This document shows positions 7,744 through 14,278 of a stretch of DNA of 17,121 bases, piece by piece. Origin of the DNA: Verrucomicrobiota bacterium. Its GTDB lineage: Bacteria > Verrucomicrobiota > Verrucomicrobiia > Verrucomicrobiales > Akkermansiaceae. The notes beneath the pieces are model-generated. The model searched no databases, had not been told where the DNA came from, and saw only the letters and a program-made list of their open reading frames with translations. The DNA is taken from contig VFJU01000179.1 of NCBI GenBank assembly GCA_009885905.1, positions 1-17,121 on the forward strand, read 5' to 3'. The position numbers and the translations under genes are program-made. Within the stretch, counting starts at the first letter, position 1. Each line of letters opens with the position of its first letter.

Positions 7744-8109
7744 ATGGCGATTAAAGGTGAAGAATTAGCTCTGGCTTGCGCGAAGGCAGCAGATGAGGTG
7801 AAGGCTGAAAACATCCGCGTGCTCGATATGAGAGGGATTTCAACCCTAACTGATTATATGGTTGTTTGCTCAGGCACTTCGATGCCGCAGTTGCGGGCGA
7901 TTTTACGGGATGTCGCTGGTTCGGTGGAAGAGTTGCATGGCGCGAAACCTCACATGACCGAGGGTAAAGCTGATACGAAATGGGTGGTTTTGGATTACAT
8001 CGACGTAATGGTTCACGTGATGCACGAAGAACTGCGTGAATATTATACGTTAGAAGACTTGTGGAAGGACGCCAAGGAAGTGAGTTGGCAAGCGGTCGCT
8101 GAAAACTAA
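7744..8109 (+). CDS. rsfS: Ribosomal silencing factor RsfS (iojap family)
   Basis: RsfS binds ribosomal protein uL14 on the large subunit and blocks subunit joining, lowering translation during starvation or stationary phase. The 121-residue product is the normal size and covers the whole family: A-D-E-V-K-A-E-N-I-x-V-L-D at the start, then the signature S-T-L-T-D-Y-M-V-V-C-S-G-T-S, the W-V-V-L-D-Y-I-D-V-M-V-H-V strand, and R-E-Y-Y-T-L-E-D-L-W near the C-terminus. The ATG at 7744 has a strong GAGGGG site; an upstream in-frame GTG at 7699 would add 15 residues foreign to the family. nadD, a frequent neighbour, is absent. The gene is followed by a hairpin terminator and converges on the pseudokinase gene. 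Confidence 0.97.
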   Translation: MAIKGEELALACAKAADEVKAENIRVLDMRGISTLTDYMVVCSGTSMPQLRAILRDVAGSVEELHGAKPHMTEGKADTKWVVLDYIDVMVHVMHEELREYYTLEDLWKDAKEVSWQAVAEN

Positions 8110-8125
8110 TATTAAGTCACTCATT

Positions 8126-8162
8126 GCGCTCAATTGACTTCTTGAATATTTGAGCGCTTTTC
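8126..8162 (+). terminator. Intrinsic terminator of rsfS
   Basis: GCGCTCAA (8126-8133) and TTGAGCGC (8150-8157) form a perfect eight-pair stem with a 16-base loop, followed by TTTTC on the plus strand. It lies 16 bases after the rsfS stop. The reverse direction lacks a T tract, so it serves rsfS. The left arm covers the stop codon (8132-8130) of the convergent pseudokinase gene, whose last codon falls in the loop. Confidence 0.65.
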
Positions 8163-9401
8163 TATGACAACAATCGGTCTATTGGTGAAAGATTCGATCC
8201 GGATTTTACCCCGAAGCGTTATTTTTTTACCAACCAGTGCGGTGAGTTCTTTTTCTTTGATGTCCGCCGAGGCGTTTTTTACGATGACAGCACCTCGTAC
8301 TTGGTCGTTAGGCGGGTTCTTTGCGAAGATCAGGTAAAGCGTTGCGCGCGAGTTTGAATATTTGAAGCCTTCGAGCACCCCACCCAGCGTAACTTCTTGA
8401 CCAGCCATGGTTAAAAAAAGAACGGAATCAGCAACATCAAAAACTTCTCTGGGACTGGTCGCTTTTTGCTTTTTTTTGCGTAGTGATGAAGTGGAATTTT
8501 TTACTGTTTTCTCAGTGCTAAAATTTAATGATTTCCAGTTAGCCGGCCAGAAAGGCTCCGAGTGATTCCAGCGAATCAAGCACCACCCCGTTAGGGCCGT
8601 TGCAGAAAGTGCCGCGATGGCTCCTATTAGAAAGGGCATGCTTGACCTGCGTTTGATAGCTTTTTCGTTACGAGTGTGAGTGACGGGCGACAATATACGT
8701 TTGGTGGGGACGGGCGATTTTATGTCGGATACTTGAAGTAGATGCCGCTTCGCTTCCGACAGCGTTGTGGTTTTTGCTGCGCAATGGAGCCATTTTAACC
8801 AACCACCGAGACCGCCACTTTCATGGGCGTGTATGGTTTTACCTCTCCAACCCATAAGCTCTTCTGTCAAATTAACAATTGAATCTAAGCCGTGTTGTCC
8901 ATCATGTTTTCCTAACCATTTTAGCGGAGAAATTCCAAATGTTAGGGGCCGTCCGCCTTCCTCCGCACCAATGATGATCGCACGAAGGTCGACCTCAATC
9001 CAAACAGCCTCTCTTTCGAGAACATGTGAGATTTCTTCACAAACTTCGAGCGCTTGAACGATTGTGTAAATTGTCTCAGGCAAAGTAAGACGCTTTCGTT
9101 CAATGAGTGTGTGAACTGAAATCCCCTCAATCCACTCGGTAGCCAAATAAGGCATGCCATCAACCGCATCACACCCGCCTCCGATGACCGAACGCATCGC
9201 TGGATGGCGAATCGCACAAAGTCGCTCGACTACGACTTGATACTCAGCCTGTTCTTCGTCACTCAGTCCGCCACCATTCACACCAAACGGAAGAAATCTT
9301 CTGATTGCGACAAGCTCCCCCGTTTGTCTGTCCAATGCTCGAAAGACGATGCCGGCAGCGTCTTGCGCAACCATGTCTTCGATTTGGAAACGTCTAACCA
9401 T
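8130..9401 (-). CDS. Pseudokinase-transmembrane-OB-fold protein
   Basis: A 423-residue protein with three parts. Residues 5-215 resemble the Ser/Thr protein kinase fold: a glycine-loop-like start and A-L-D-R-Q-T-G-E-L-V-A-I-R-R (Arg34 where the ATP-binding Lys belongs), H-P-A-M in the N-lobe, and P-Y-L-A-T-E-W-I-E-G as hinge. The catalytic loop reads W-I-E-V-D-L-R-A-I-I-I-G instead of HRDxKPxN, and DFG is T-F-G, so it should be catalytically dead. A basic stretch (R251, R252) precedes one membrane helix at about 254-277. A lysine-rich linker (309-313) leads to residues 320-423, an OB-fold-like domain (V-T-L-G-G-V-L-E-G, Y-L-I-F, L-V-G-K-K-I-T-L-R-G-K-I, P-I-V-V-I-E). Topology predicts a cytoplasmic pseudokinase and an extracytoplasmic OB domain. 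An eight-A tract lies in the linker codons. The CBM9-like gene is 66 bases upstream on the same strand. Function unknown; scaffold or sensor is inference. Confidence 0.8.
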   Translation of the reverse strand: MVRRFQIEDMVAQDAAGIVFRALDRQTGELVAIRRFLPFGVNGGGLSDEEQAEYQVVVERLCAIRHPAMRSVIGGGCDAVDGMPYLATEWIEGISVHTLIERKRLTLPETIYTIVQALEVCEEISHVLEREAVWIEVDLRAIIIGAEEGGRPLTFGISPLKWLGKHDGQHGLDSIVNLTEELMGWRGKTIHAHESGGLGGWLKWLHCAAKTTTLSEAKRHLLQVSDIKSPVPTKRILSPVTHTRNEKAIKRRSSMPFLIGAIAALSATALTGWCLIRWNHSEPFWPANWKSLNFSTEKTVKNSTSSLRKKKQKATSPREVFDVADSVLFLTMAGQEVTLGGVLEGFKYSNSRATLYLIFAKNPPNDQVRGAVIVKNASADIKEKELTALVGKKITLRGKIRIESFTNRPIVVIEKRSNIQEVN

Positions 9402-9467
9402 TCAAATTTTCTATCGTAGATCGAAGGATGAGCCAAGGCGTGATCTCGCGTTCGTTAAAAATAAAAT

Positions 9468-10067
9468 TCAGACTGGTAAAGGTTGAAAACAGATTTTAGG
9501 AAACTGCTCAGGTTGATGAAAATTAGGTTCACCAGGTCCTAAGTCCGTGGCGCTGATAAATTTTTGTACAGGTGATTCAAGAATCATTGTCACGTTGACG
9601 TGGGTTTCATTGCCAAAATTGAGACGCGCTTTTAATAGATCGACTGGAATCGCCATAGCAGCGACCCAAGAACCATCCGCAGATAACTCCGAAAACGTTG
9701 CCACTTCTGGCATCGCAATTTCTGCTAAGTCAGCCCGAACTCGTGGGGCAATGAATTCGCAAGTCCACCAAGCCCCGTTGGGCGCTAAATTGAATTCAAA
9801 GTATCGACCGCTGACAGGATCAAAAAGAAACAACTCCGCAACATCGTGCCGCCACAACTCAGCTTGAAATCGACCGGGGCGAGCTTGCGGGTGAAGTCGA
9901 GCGCTTTTGCGATGGCTGGCGATGAACCATAAGTGCTGCGCATCCACGACGAGAGAAAATGCCGCAGGTTCTTGCAGCAAAATTCCATCTAAATCCTTCG
10001 CCAGACCAAAAAGCGGAACATCTAATTCACCCCAAATCAACCGCTCTGGGCTGGTAAAAATCGTCAT
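9468..10067 (-). CDS. CBM9/DOMON-like domain protein
   Basis: A 199-residue single-domain protein of the carbohydrate-binding-module-9-like/DOMON beta-sandwich group. The clearest match is the central run with D-V-A-E-L-F-L-F-D-P, G-R-Y-F-E-F-N-L-A-P-N-G-A-W-W, characteristic of these domains (usual form D-x-V-E-x-F-L, Y-x-E-F-x-x-N-P-x-G). A later strand pair A-A-M-A-I-P and an F-H-Q-P-E-x-F C-terminus also fit. There is no signal peptide or membrane segment with the ATG at 10067, so it is predicted cytoplasmic, unlike most CBM9 domains in secreted glycosidases. It precedes the pseudokinase gene by 66 bases on the same strand and may be co-transcribed. Ligand is unknown. Confidence 0.75.
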   Translation of the reverse strand: MTIFTSPERLIWGELDVPLFGLAKDLDGILLQEPAAFSLVVDAQHLWFIASHRKSARLHPQARPGRFQAELWRHDVAELFLFDPVSGRYFEFNLAPNGAWWTCEFIAPRVRADLAEIAMPEVATFSELSADGSWVAAMAIPVDLLKARLNFGNETHVNVTMILESPVQKFISATDLGPGEPNFHQPEQFPKICFQPLPV

Positions 10068-10203
10068 GCCCGAGAGTCTGCATGTGCGTAAGAATTTCTG
10101 TCGAGCGAAGACGCTTTGGTCAGTTACTTAAATAACTGGAAATCTTAAAAAACAGTTGGTTTCTCAAGATGAATTGATTATTCATTTTTCAACGAAGTCA
10201 TAC

Positions 10204-10959
10204 ATGCCACGCAAGCGCTCAGATTTTTACAACACGATTGAATACATCGGACCACGGCCGCAGAAGCCGAAGCGTCGCAACTTTTTTGGCGGGTGGGTGA
10301 TCATCGTAATCGCGGTGAGCCTAAGTTGCTGGTTTGGCAGGCCTTTGCTGCCTTTTCTCAAGGCAACTCAGGTGACCACTTCGCTGGAAAATGCCGACGT
10401 GCTGATTTCATCTCTTAAATCCTCCAAAAACCTCGGATCTAATCTCGCTGCAGCGGCACTGGCGCATTCCAGTGAGTCGGTGACTTACGATCCATCGTAC
10501 TACAAAATCGATTATCCGAACGGCGATTTGCCCGCAAAAAGAGGAGTCGCGGCTGACGTCGTTGTGCGTTGCTATCGCAGCGTAAATATTGATCTCCAAG
10601 TACTTGTCCATGAAGATATTGCAGAAAATTTTCGCGGCTATCCAGGGCTCTGGGGTGCAACCGAACCGGACACGAACATCGATCATCGCCGCGTGGCCAA
10701 CCTACAACGGTTTTTTGAACACAAGGGGCTATCCCTGACACCTTCGCGTAACGGTAAAGATTACCTTCCCGGCGATGTCGTCGTCTGGGAATTAGGCAAC
10801 GCCGAAAAGCACATTGGCATTATCGTTCCTGGTCCAAGCAACCGTTCGGGAGAGGCTTGGGTCGTGCACAACATGGGCGCTGGAGTGAAATGGGAAAACT
10901 CACTTTTCGACTATAAAATCCTCAGCCACTTCCGCTTTCCGAACCTTTCTGGAAACTGA
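10204..10959 (+). CDS. Membrane-anchored DUF1287-family protein
   Basis: Member of DUF1287, uncharacterised envelope proteins with a papain/NlpC-P60-like pattern. From the ATG at 10204 it has 251 residues: a basic N-terminus, one membrane helix at about 28-45, and the DUF1287 domain from about 85. Hallmarks are Y-D-P-S-Y-Y-K-I-D-Y-P-N-G-D, V-H-E-D-I, the N-I-D-H161-R-R-V-x-N-L motif, P-G-D-V-V-V-W, K-H203-I-G-I and V-V-H222-N-M-G-A-G. The segment usually written R-G-V-C-T-D-V-V-x-R reads R-G-V-A116-A-D-V-V-V-R-C123, so the expected cysteine is alanine with a Cys seven residues on. The frame is open upstream to a TTG at 10156, but the ATG gives a compact anchor. It likely acts at the periplasmic face; role in cell-wall metabolism is inference. 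Confidence 0.88.
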   Translation: MPRKRSDFYNTIEYIGPRPQKPKRRNFFGGWVIIVIAVSLSCWFGRPLLPFLKATQVTTSLENADVLISSLKSSKNLGSNLAAAALAHSSESVTYDPSYYKIDYPNGDLPAKRGVAADVVVRCYRSVNIDLQVLVHEDIAENFRGYPGLWGATEPDTNIDHRRVANLQRFFEHKGLSLTPSRNGKDYLPGDVVVWELGNAEKHIGIIVPGPSNRSGEAWVVHNMGAGVKWENSLFDYKILSHFRFPNLSGN

Positions 10960-10987
10960 TTAGTGAGTGAATTGATGGAGTTTTCTA

Positions 10988-12310
10988 TCAATAATTTTCT
11001 ATTCGAAAAACCACTGGTGCACTGTTGATGCAATCCAGTGTTTCGATGACCGTAAGCGCGATTTGCAATTCGCCGAATGGACAACTATGGAGCATGAAAA
11101 CCATATCCACAAATTCTGCGTCTGGGTTGGCAGGGTCGACCGGTGAATGAGTGCCAGAAATACCAATCCGATGATCGGCCAATACTTTTGCAATTTCAGC
11201 AATCACTCCGGGCCGGTCGATGACGTCAAATCTAACGTAATAAGCCGTAGTCGTTTCTCCAACTGGGAGAATCCTACCACTGTCGCGATAGGGAAGAAAC
11301 CCACGATGCCCAGAAGCAGAGCCTAGGAAGCGCGCGGCTTCTACCAAGTCTGCCACCACAGATGATGCGGTAGGATCTTGCCCTGCACCACGACCGTAAA
11401 ACAGTGATTCTCCCGCAGTGTCACTGTGCACAGCGACCGCATTGAAAACACCATGCACTGAGGCAAGAATGTTAGATTTAGCAATGAATGAAGGCTGGAC
11501 ACGCAGTTCCACGGAGCGGTCTTCGTGTTCTCGAATCACCGCTAACAACTTCACAACGTAACCCAATTTTTTAGCAAAGCTGATATCTGCTGGGCGGACT
11601 TGCTCGATGCCAGATACGTGAACCGCCGCTGGATCGATAGGAAAACCGTATGCAAGCGTGGCCAAGAGAATGGCTTTGTGAGCAGCATCCCATCCATTCA
11701 CATCAAGCGCTGGATCTGCCTCTGCATAGCCAAGCGCCTGTGCCTCGGCGAGCGCGACTTCAAAAGTCAACCCTCCATCCGTCATGCGTCCGAGAATAAA
11801 GTTAGATGTCCCATTGATGATTCCAGTGAAGGAGTGGATTTGATTACCAATGAACGAGTCCTGCACTGTTCGAATGATCGGAATACCGCCAGCGACCGCT
11901 GCTTCAAAGTGAATCGGCGTGTCCATTTCTTTTGAAATCGCAAACAGCTCGACACCTCGCTCGGCAAGCAGAGCTTTATTTCCGGTGACCACGGGTTTTC
12001 TAGCACGGAGAGCAGCAACCACGATTTCAAATGCATCCGACGTCCCTCCGATGAGTTCGACGACAATTTCCACGGATGGATCTGCAACGAGTGATTTCCA
12101 GTCCGTCGTGAATATCTCTGAATCCACCTCAGAAGTCGTAGAGCGAACTTTCGCGAGGTCTCGAACGAGGATCTTCGCGATGTACAAAGAGACGCCGCCA
12201 CCGGTGCGTCTGGTGATGAGGTCGCTATTACGCTGCAAGGTGTTCCAGACGCCGGAGCCTACGGTTCCGAATCCAGCCAAGCCGATACCAAGTGAAGAGC
12301 AGGAGGTCAC
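10988..12310 (-). CDS. hom: Homoserine dehydrogenase with C-terminal ACT domain
   Basis: Reduces aspartate-4-semialdehyde to homoserine with NAD(P)H, the branch point to threonine and methionine. The 440-residue protein is full length. Residues 8-20 carry the Rossmann G-x-G-x-x-G (G-F-G-T-V-G), and V-V-T-G-N-K-A-L-L-A at 107-116 is the family nucleotide/substrate motif. The catalytic domain holds F-E-A-A-V-A-G-G-I-P, G-I-I-N-G-T-S-N-F, and A-D-P-A-L-D-V-N-G-W-D-A-A-H-K with likely catalytic Asp208 and Lys212. An ACT domain at about 357-437 (D-R-P-G-V-I-A-E-I) suggests feedback control by threonine or a related amino acid. The start is GTG at 12310-12308: no ATG exists between it and the upstream in-frame stop at 12361. 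It lies 69 bases after the DUF2934 gene on the same strand; thrB/thrC are not adjacent. Confidence 0.96.
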   Translation of the reverse strand: MTSCSSLGIGLAGFGTVGSGVWNTLQRNSDLITRRTGGGVSLYIAKILVRDLAKVRSTTSEVDSEIFTTDWKSLVADPSVEIVVELIGGTSDAFEIVVAALRARKPVVTGNKALLAERGVELFAISKEMDTPIHFEAAVAGGIPIIRTVQDSFIGNQIHSFTGIINGTSNFILGRMTDGGLTFEVALAEAQALGYAEADPALDVNGWDAAHKAILLATLAYGFPIDPAAVHVSGIEQVRPADISFAKKLGYVVKLLAVIREHEDRSVELRVQPSFIAKSNILASVHGVFNAVAVHSDTAGESLFYGRGAGQDPTASSVVADLVEAARFLGSASGHRGFLPYRDSGRILPVGETTTAYYVRFDVIDRPGVIAEIAKVLADHRIGISGTHSPVDPANPDAEFVDMVFMLHSCPFGELQIALTVIETLDCINSAPVVFRIENY

Positions 12311-12379
12311 GAGGCAGACTTTGGAGATAAATGAATCCCTTGTCCAAGTCGGAAAAAATCAAGTTGCTGTTACTCAGGG

Positions 12380-12745
12380 TTAATTCTTAAACCCGTTCTC
12401 GGCATCTAACCAATCACTTTGAGAATTACCCGGCATCCCATTCTCGATCCGCCGGCGGTAATTTAGGTACGCCGCCTTCGCGATTGCATCGAGAGATGGC
12501 TTGGGAGTGACCACTTTTTTTGAAGGTTTCTTAGCGCTTGAGGTGGGTGCTGTTTTTTTAGCAGGCGCTGAAATTAATTTTTTGGCTACGGTTTTCTTGA
12601 CCGCGGACTTTTTTGCTACCACCTTTTTAGTAACTTTCACCGCCTTGTTTGCAACAGGTTTTGGCGTTTCAAACTTAATTTTTACATCAGGAGAAGCAGT
12701 CTTCGTAGGAACGGTCTTTTTTGCGATTTTCTTTTTAATAGTCAT
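12380..12745 (-). CDS. Lysine-rich histone-H1-like protein with DUF2934 C-terminus
   Basis: A small basic protein of 121 residues from the ATG at 12745. Residues 1-82 are almost entirely K, A, V, T, P with repeated A-K-K and V-A-K-K elements, like eukaryotic H1 tails and bacterial HC1/HctB-type nucleoid proteins. Residues 86-118 match DUF2934: I-A-K-A-A-Y-L-N-Y-R-R-R, a G-M-P spacer and D-W-L-D-A-E near the end. Nucleoid compaction or DNA binding is a reasonable inference from the tail; the DUF2934 part has no known biochemical role that I can state. The frame extends upstream by 34 codons, but those residues are hydrophobic and unlike the family, so 12745 is preferred. It is divergent from the OmpA-domain gene, 100 bases away. 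Confidence 0.85.
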   Translation of the reverse strand: MTIKKKIAKKTVPTKTASPDVKIKFETPKPVANKAVKVTKKVVAKKSAVKKTVAKKLISAPAKKTAPTSSAKKPSKKVVTPKPSLDAIAKAAYLNYRRRIENGMPGNSQSDWLDAENGFKN

Positions 12746-12845
12746 ATGATTGATTTTCTTACTCTTCAGCAGGCAAAATGCCAATTTCAAAATAATCAAG
12801 CTTTCCGGTGATTGCCAGAACATAAGATCCAAGTACACTAACTCC

Positions 12846-14120
12846 ATGGCCGACGGCTATTCATGGAGTGAATCTAGAGATGACAGGGGCTACCGCTTGC
12901 CGGATCAGGACCACTTGGGTTGGTGGGTCGCGGCGGCGATGCTTGTTTCAATTCTGCTACACCTGAGCGTTTTTTTTGCGCTCGATCGAATGAAAATCGT
13001 ATTTGGCATCCAATCGACCGAAGAAATCAGCACCCAGTCCATCGATGTCCGGCAAGTGGAAATTCCGCCGATGGAAAGCGAGACGAATCTAGCGCCCGAA
13101 GAAGTTATCACCCCCCCCGTAGAAACTAAATCTTTGCTAGATGAAGTGGATCTCTTGGCCGTTCTTCCGAAAGACCAGGAGATCGACATCAAGCCCGAAC
13201 TCATCGAGGCCGAGTATGCGCTGCGTTTACAAAATCCCGCTCGAGAAGGCAACCCAGAGGCCGCAATGCCCGAGTCATCACTGGGGTTTGAGATCGATGC
13301 AGATCTGCCAGAACTTGGCCGTGAACCTACTAACATTAAGCCCGCAGAAGTTGGCCAGATCACCGTGGATCCGGGCAACGAACAAGTGGATGATTCAGAA
13401 ATTGGTAATTTTACCGAAGCTCTTATTCGTAAGGGTGCAAACGGAAAAGCAAAGAATGGCACGCTTGATGGGATCGCTTCCTTAGACGATCTGCTAGGTC
13501 TTTCATCCAATGTATTGCTAGGAAAAAAAACGATGCTACCGAGCGACTTGCTTTTCGACTATAACAGCTCCGAACTTCGCGAAAGCGCCAAGGGAGGACT
13601 TATGAAACTTGGCTTGCTGATAGATCGAAACCCAAACCTCTACTGTTGGATCGAGGGCCATACCGATCTCCTAGGGGGCGACGATTTCAATCTAAACCTC
13701 TCAATCAAACGAGCCGAAGCGGTCAAACTTTACTTAGTCAACTCACTCCGGATGGACGCTTCTAAAATCATGACGCGTGGTTTCGGGCGTTATGAACCAC
13801 TGGTCATTACCGGCGCAGCCGAGGAGCAGAAAATCAATCGTCGGGTAGAAATCCGCATGCGCAAGACGCCACCGACCAAGGATCAATTAAAAATAATTCC
13901 CCAAAAAGCGGCCGTTATCGAAGAGGCACCAGCACGCAAGGCCGTGCTCGTCAGACCCCTACGCGCACTTCCTGTAAATGAGACCCCGCCGCCCAAAGCA
14001 AGTGTCGTCAAAGAATCCGCAGTCATAATCGAAGCGGACCCAGTTCCAAAGGCCACACCCATCGCAGAGGAAATCTCACCAGCCATCCCCCGCGCCCAAG
14101 CGGTCGAGGAGGAACCATAA
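12846..14120 (+). CDS. Inner-membrane-anchored OmpA-domain protein with TonB/TolA-like N-terminus
   Basis: Predicted peptidoglycan-binding protein tethered to the inner membrane. It has 424 residues from the ATG at 12846. Residues 1-24 are charged and cytoplasmic, and one membrane helix lies at about 25-46, as in TonB/TolA. An acidic, Pro/Glu-rich periplasmic stretch (about 55-200) follows. The OmpA domain at about 229-338 is complete: L-L-F-D-Y-N-S-S-E-L, I-E-G-H-T-D274, L-S-I-K-R289-A-E-A-V, G-F-G-R-Y-E-P and N-R-R-V-E-I. Asp274 and Arg289 are the diaminopimelate-binding pair of the family. A further 85-residue Pro/Ala/Glu-rich tail follows the OmpA domain, which is unusual because this domain normally ends the protein. 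An upstream ATG at 12750 would add 32 residues before the anchor and is less likely. Confidence 0.85.
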   Translation: MADGYSWSESRDDRGYRLPDQDHLGWWVAAAMLVSILLHLSVFFALDRMKIVFGIQSTEEISTQSIDVRQVEIPPMESETNLAPEEVITPPVETKSLLDEVDLLAVLPKDQEIDIKPELIEAEYALRLQNPAREGNPEAAMPESSLGFEIDADLPELGREPTNIKPAEVGQITVDPGNEQVDDSEIGNFTEALIRKGANGKAKNGTLDGIASLDDLLGLSSNVLLGKKTMLPSDLLFDYNSSELRESAKGGLMKLGLLIDRNPNLYCWIEGHTDLLGGDDFNLNLSIKRAEAVKLYLVNSLRMDASKIMTRGFGRYEPLVITGAAEEQKINRRVEIRMRKTPPTKDQLKIIPQKAAVIEEAPARKAVLVRPLRALPVNETPPPKASVVKESAVIIEADPVPKATPIAEEISPAIPRAQAVEEEP

Positions 14121-14278
14121 CCTCTGGCGATCACTTGGATTTAAAATCTCCCTCCCGCGAAGCTTTACACCCCCCCTAGCTCTCCTGCATCTTCACGCAC
14201 CTGTTCTCTTCTGTAGCTACTGCGTCTCGCGCAGGAATGCTAAGGAAGGCTCCCTGCTTATTTTTCCAATAACCGACC
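14121..14278 (+). other. Intergenic leader of alaS
   Basis: This 158-base gap carries no gene. It contains a C-rich run (near 14170) and a small perfect hairpin CTGCG-TCTCG-CGCAG (14220-14234), about 45 bases before the alaS start. There is no T tract after it, no recognisable T-box or other riboswitch layout, and no clear Shine-Dalgarno site before the alaS ATG. Confidence 0.4.

Noticed and set aside
11919..12383. 154-codon plus-strand open frame
   Set aside because: It lies almost wholly antisense to homoserine dehydrogenase, which has clear motifs throughout; the plus-strand protein has no recognisable feature.
12905..13510. 201-codon minus-strand open frame
   Set aside because: Antisense to the OmpA-domain gene; a Ser/Arg-rich product typical of a shadow frame.
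14220..14234. Small hairpin ahead of alaS as a T-box or attenuator
   Set aside because: No T-box sequence, no specifier arrangement and no terminator T run; a five-pair stem alone is not evidence of a riboswitch.
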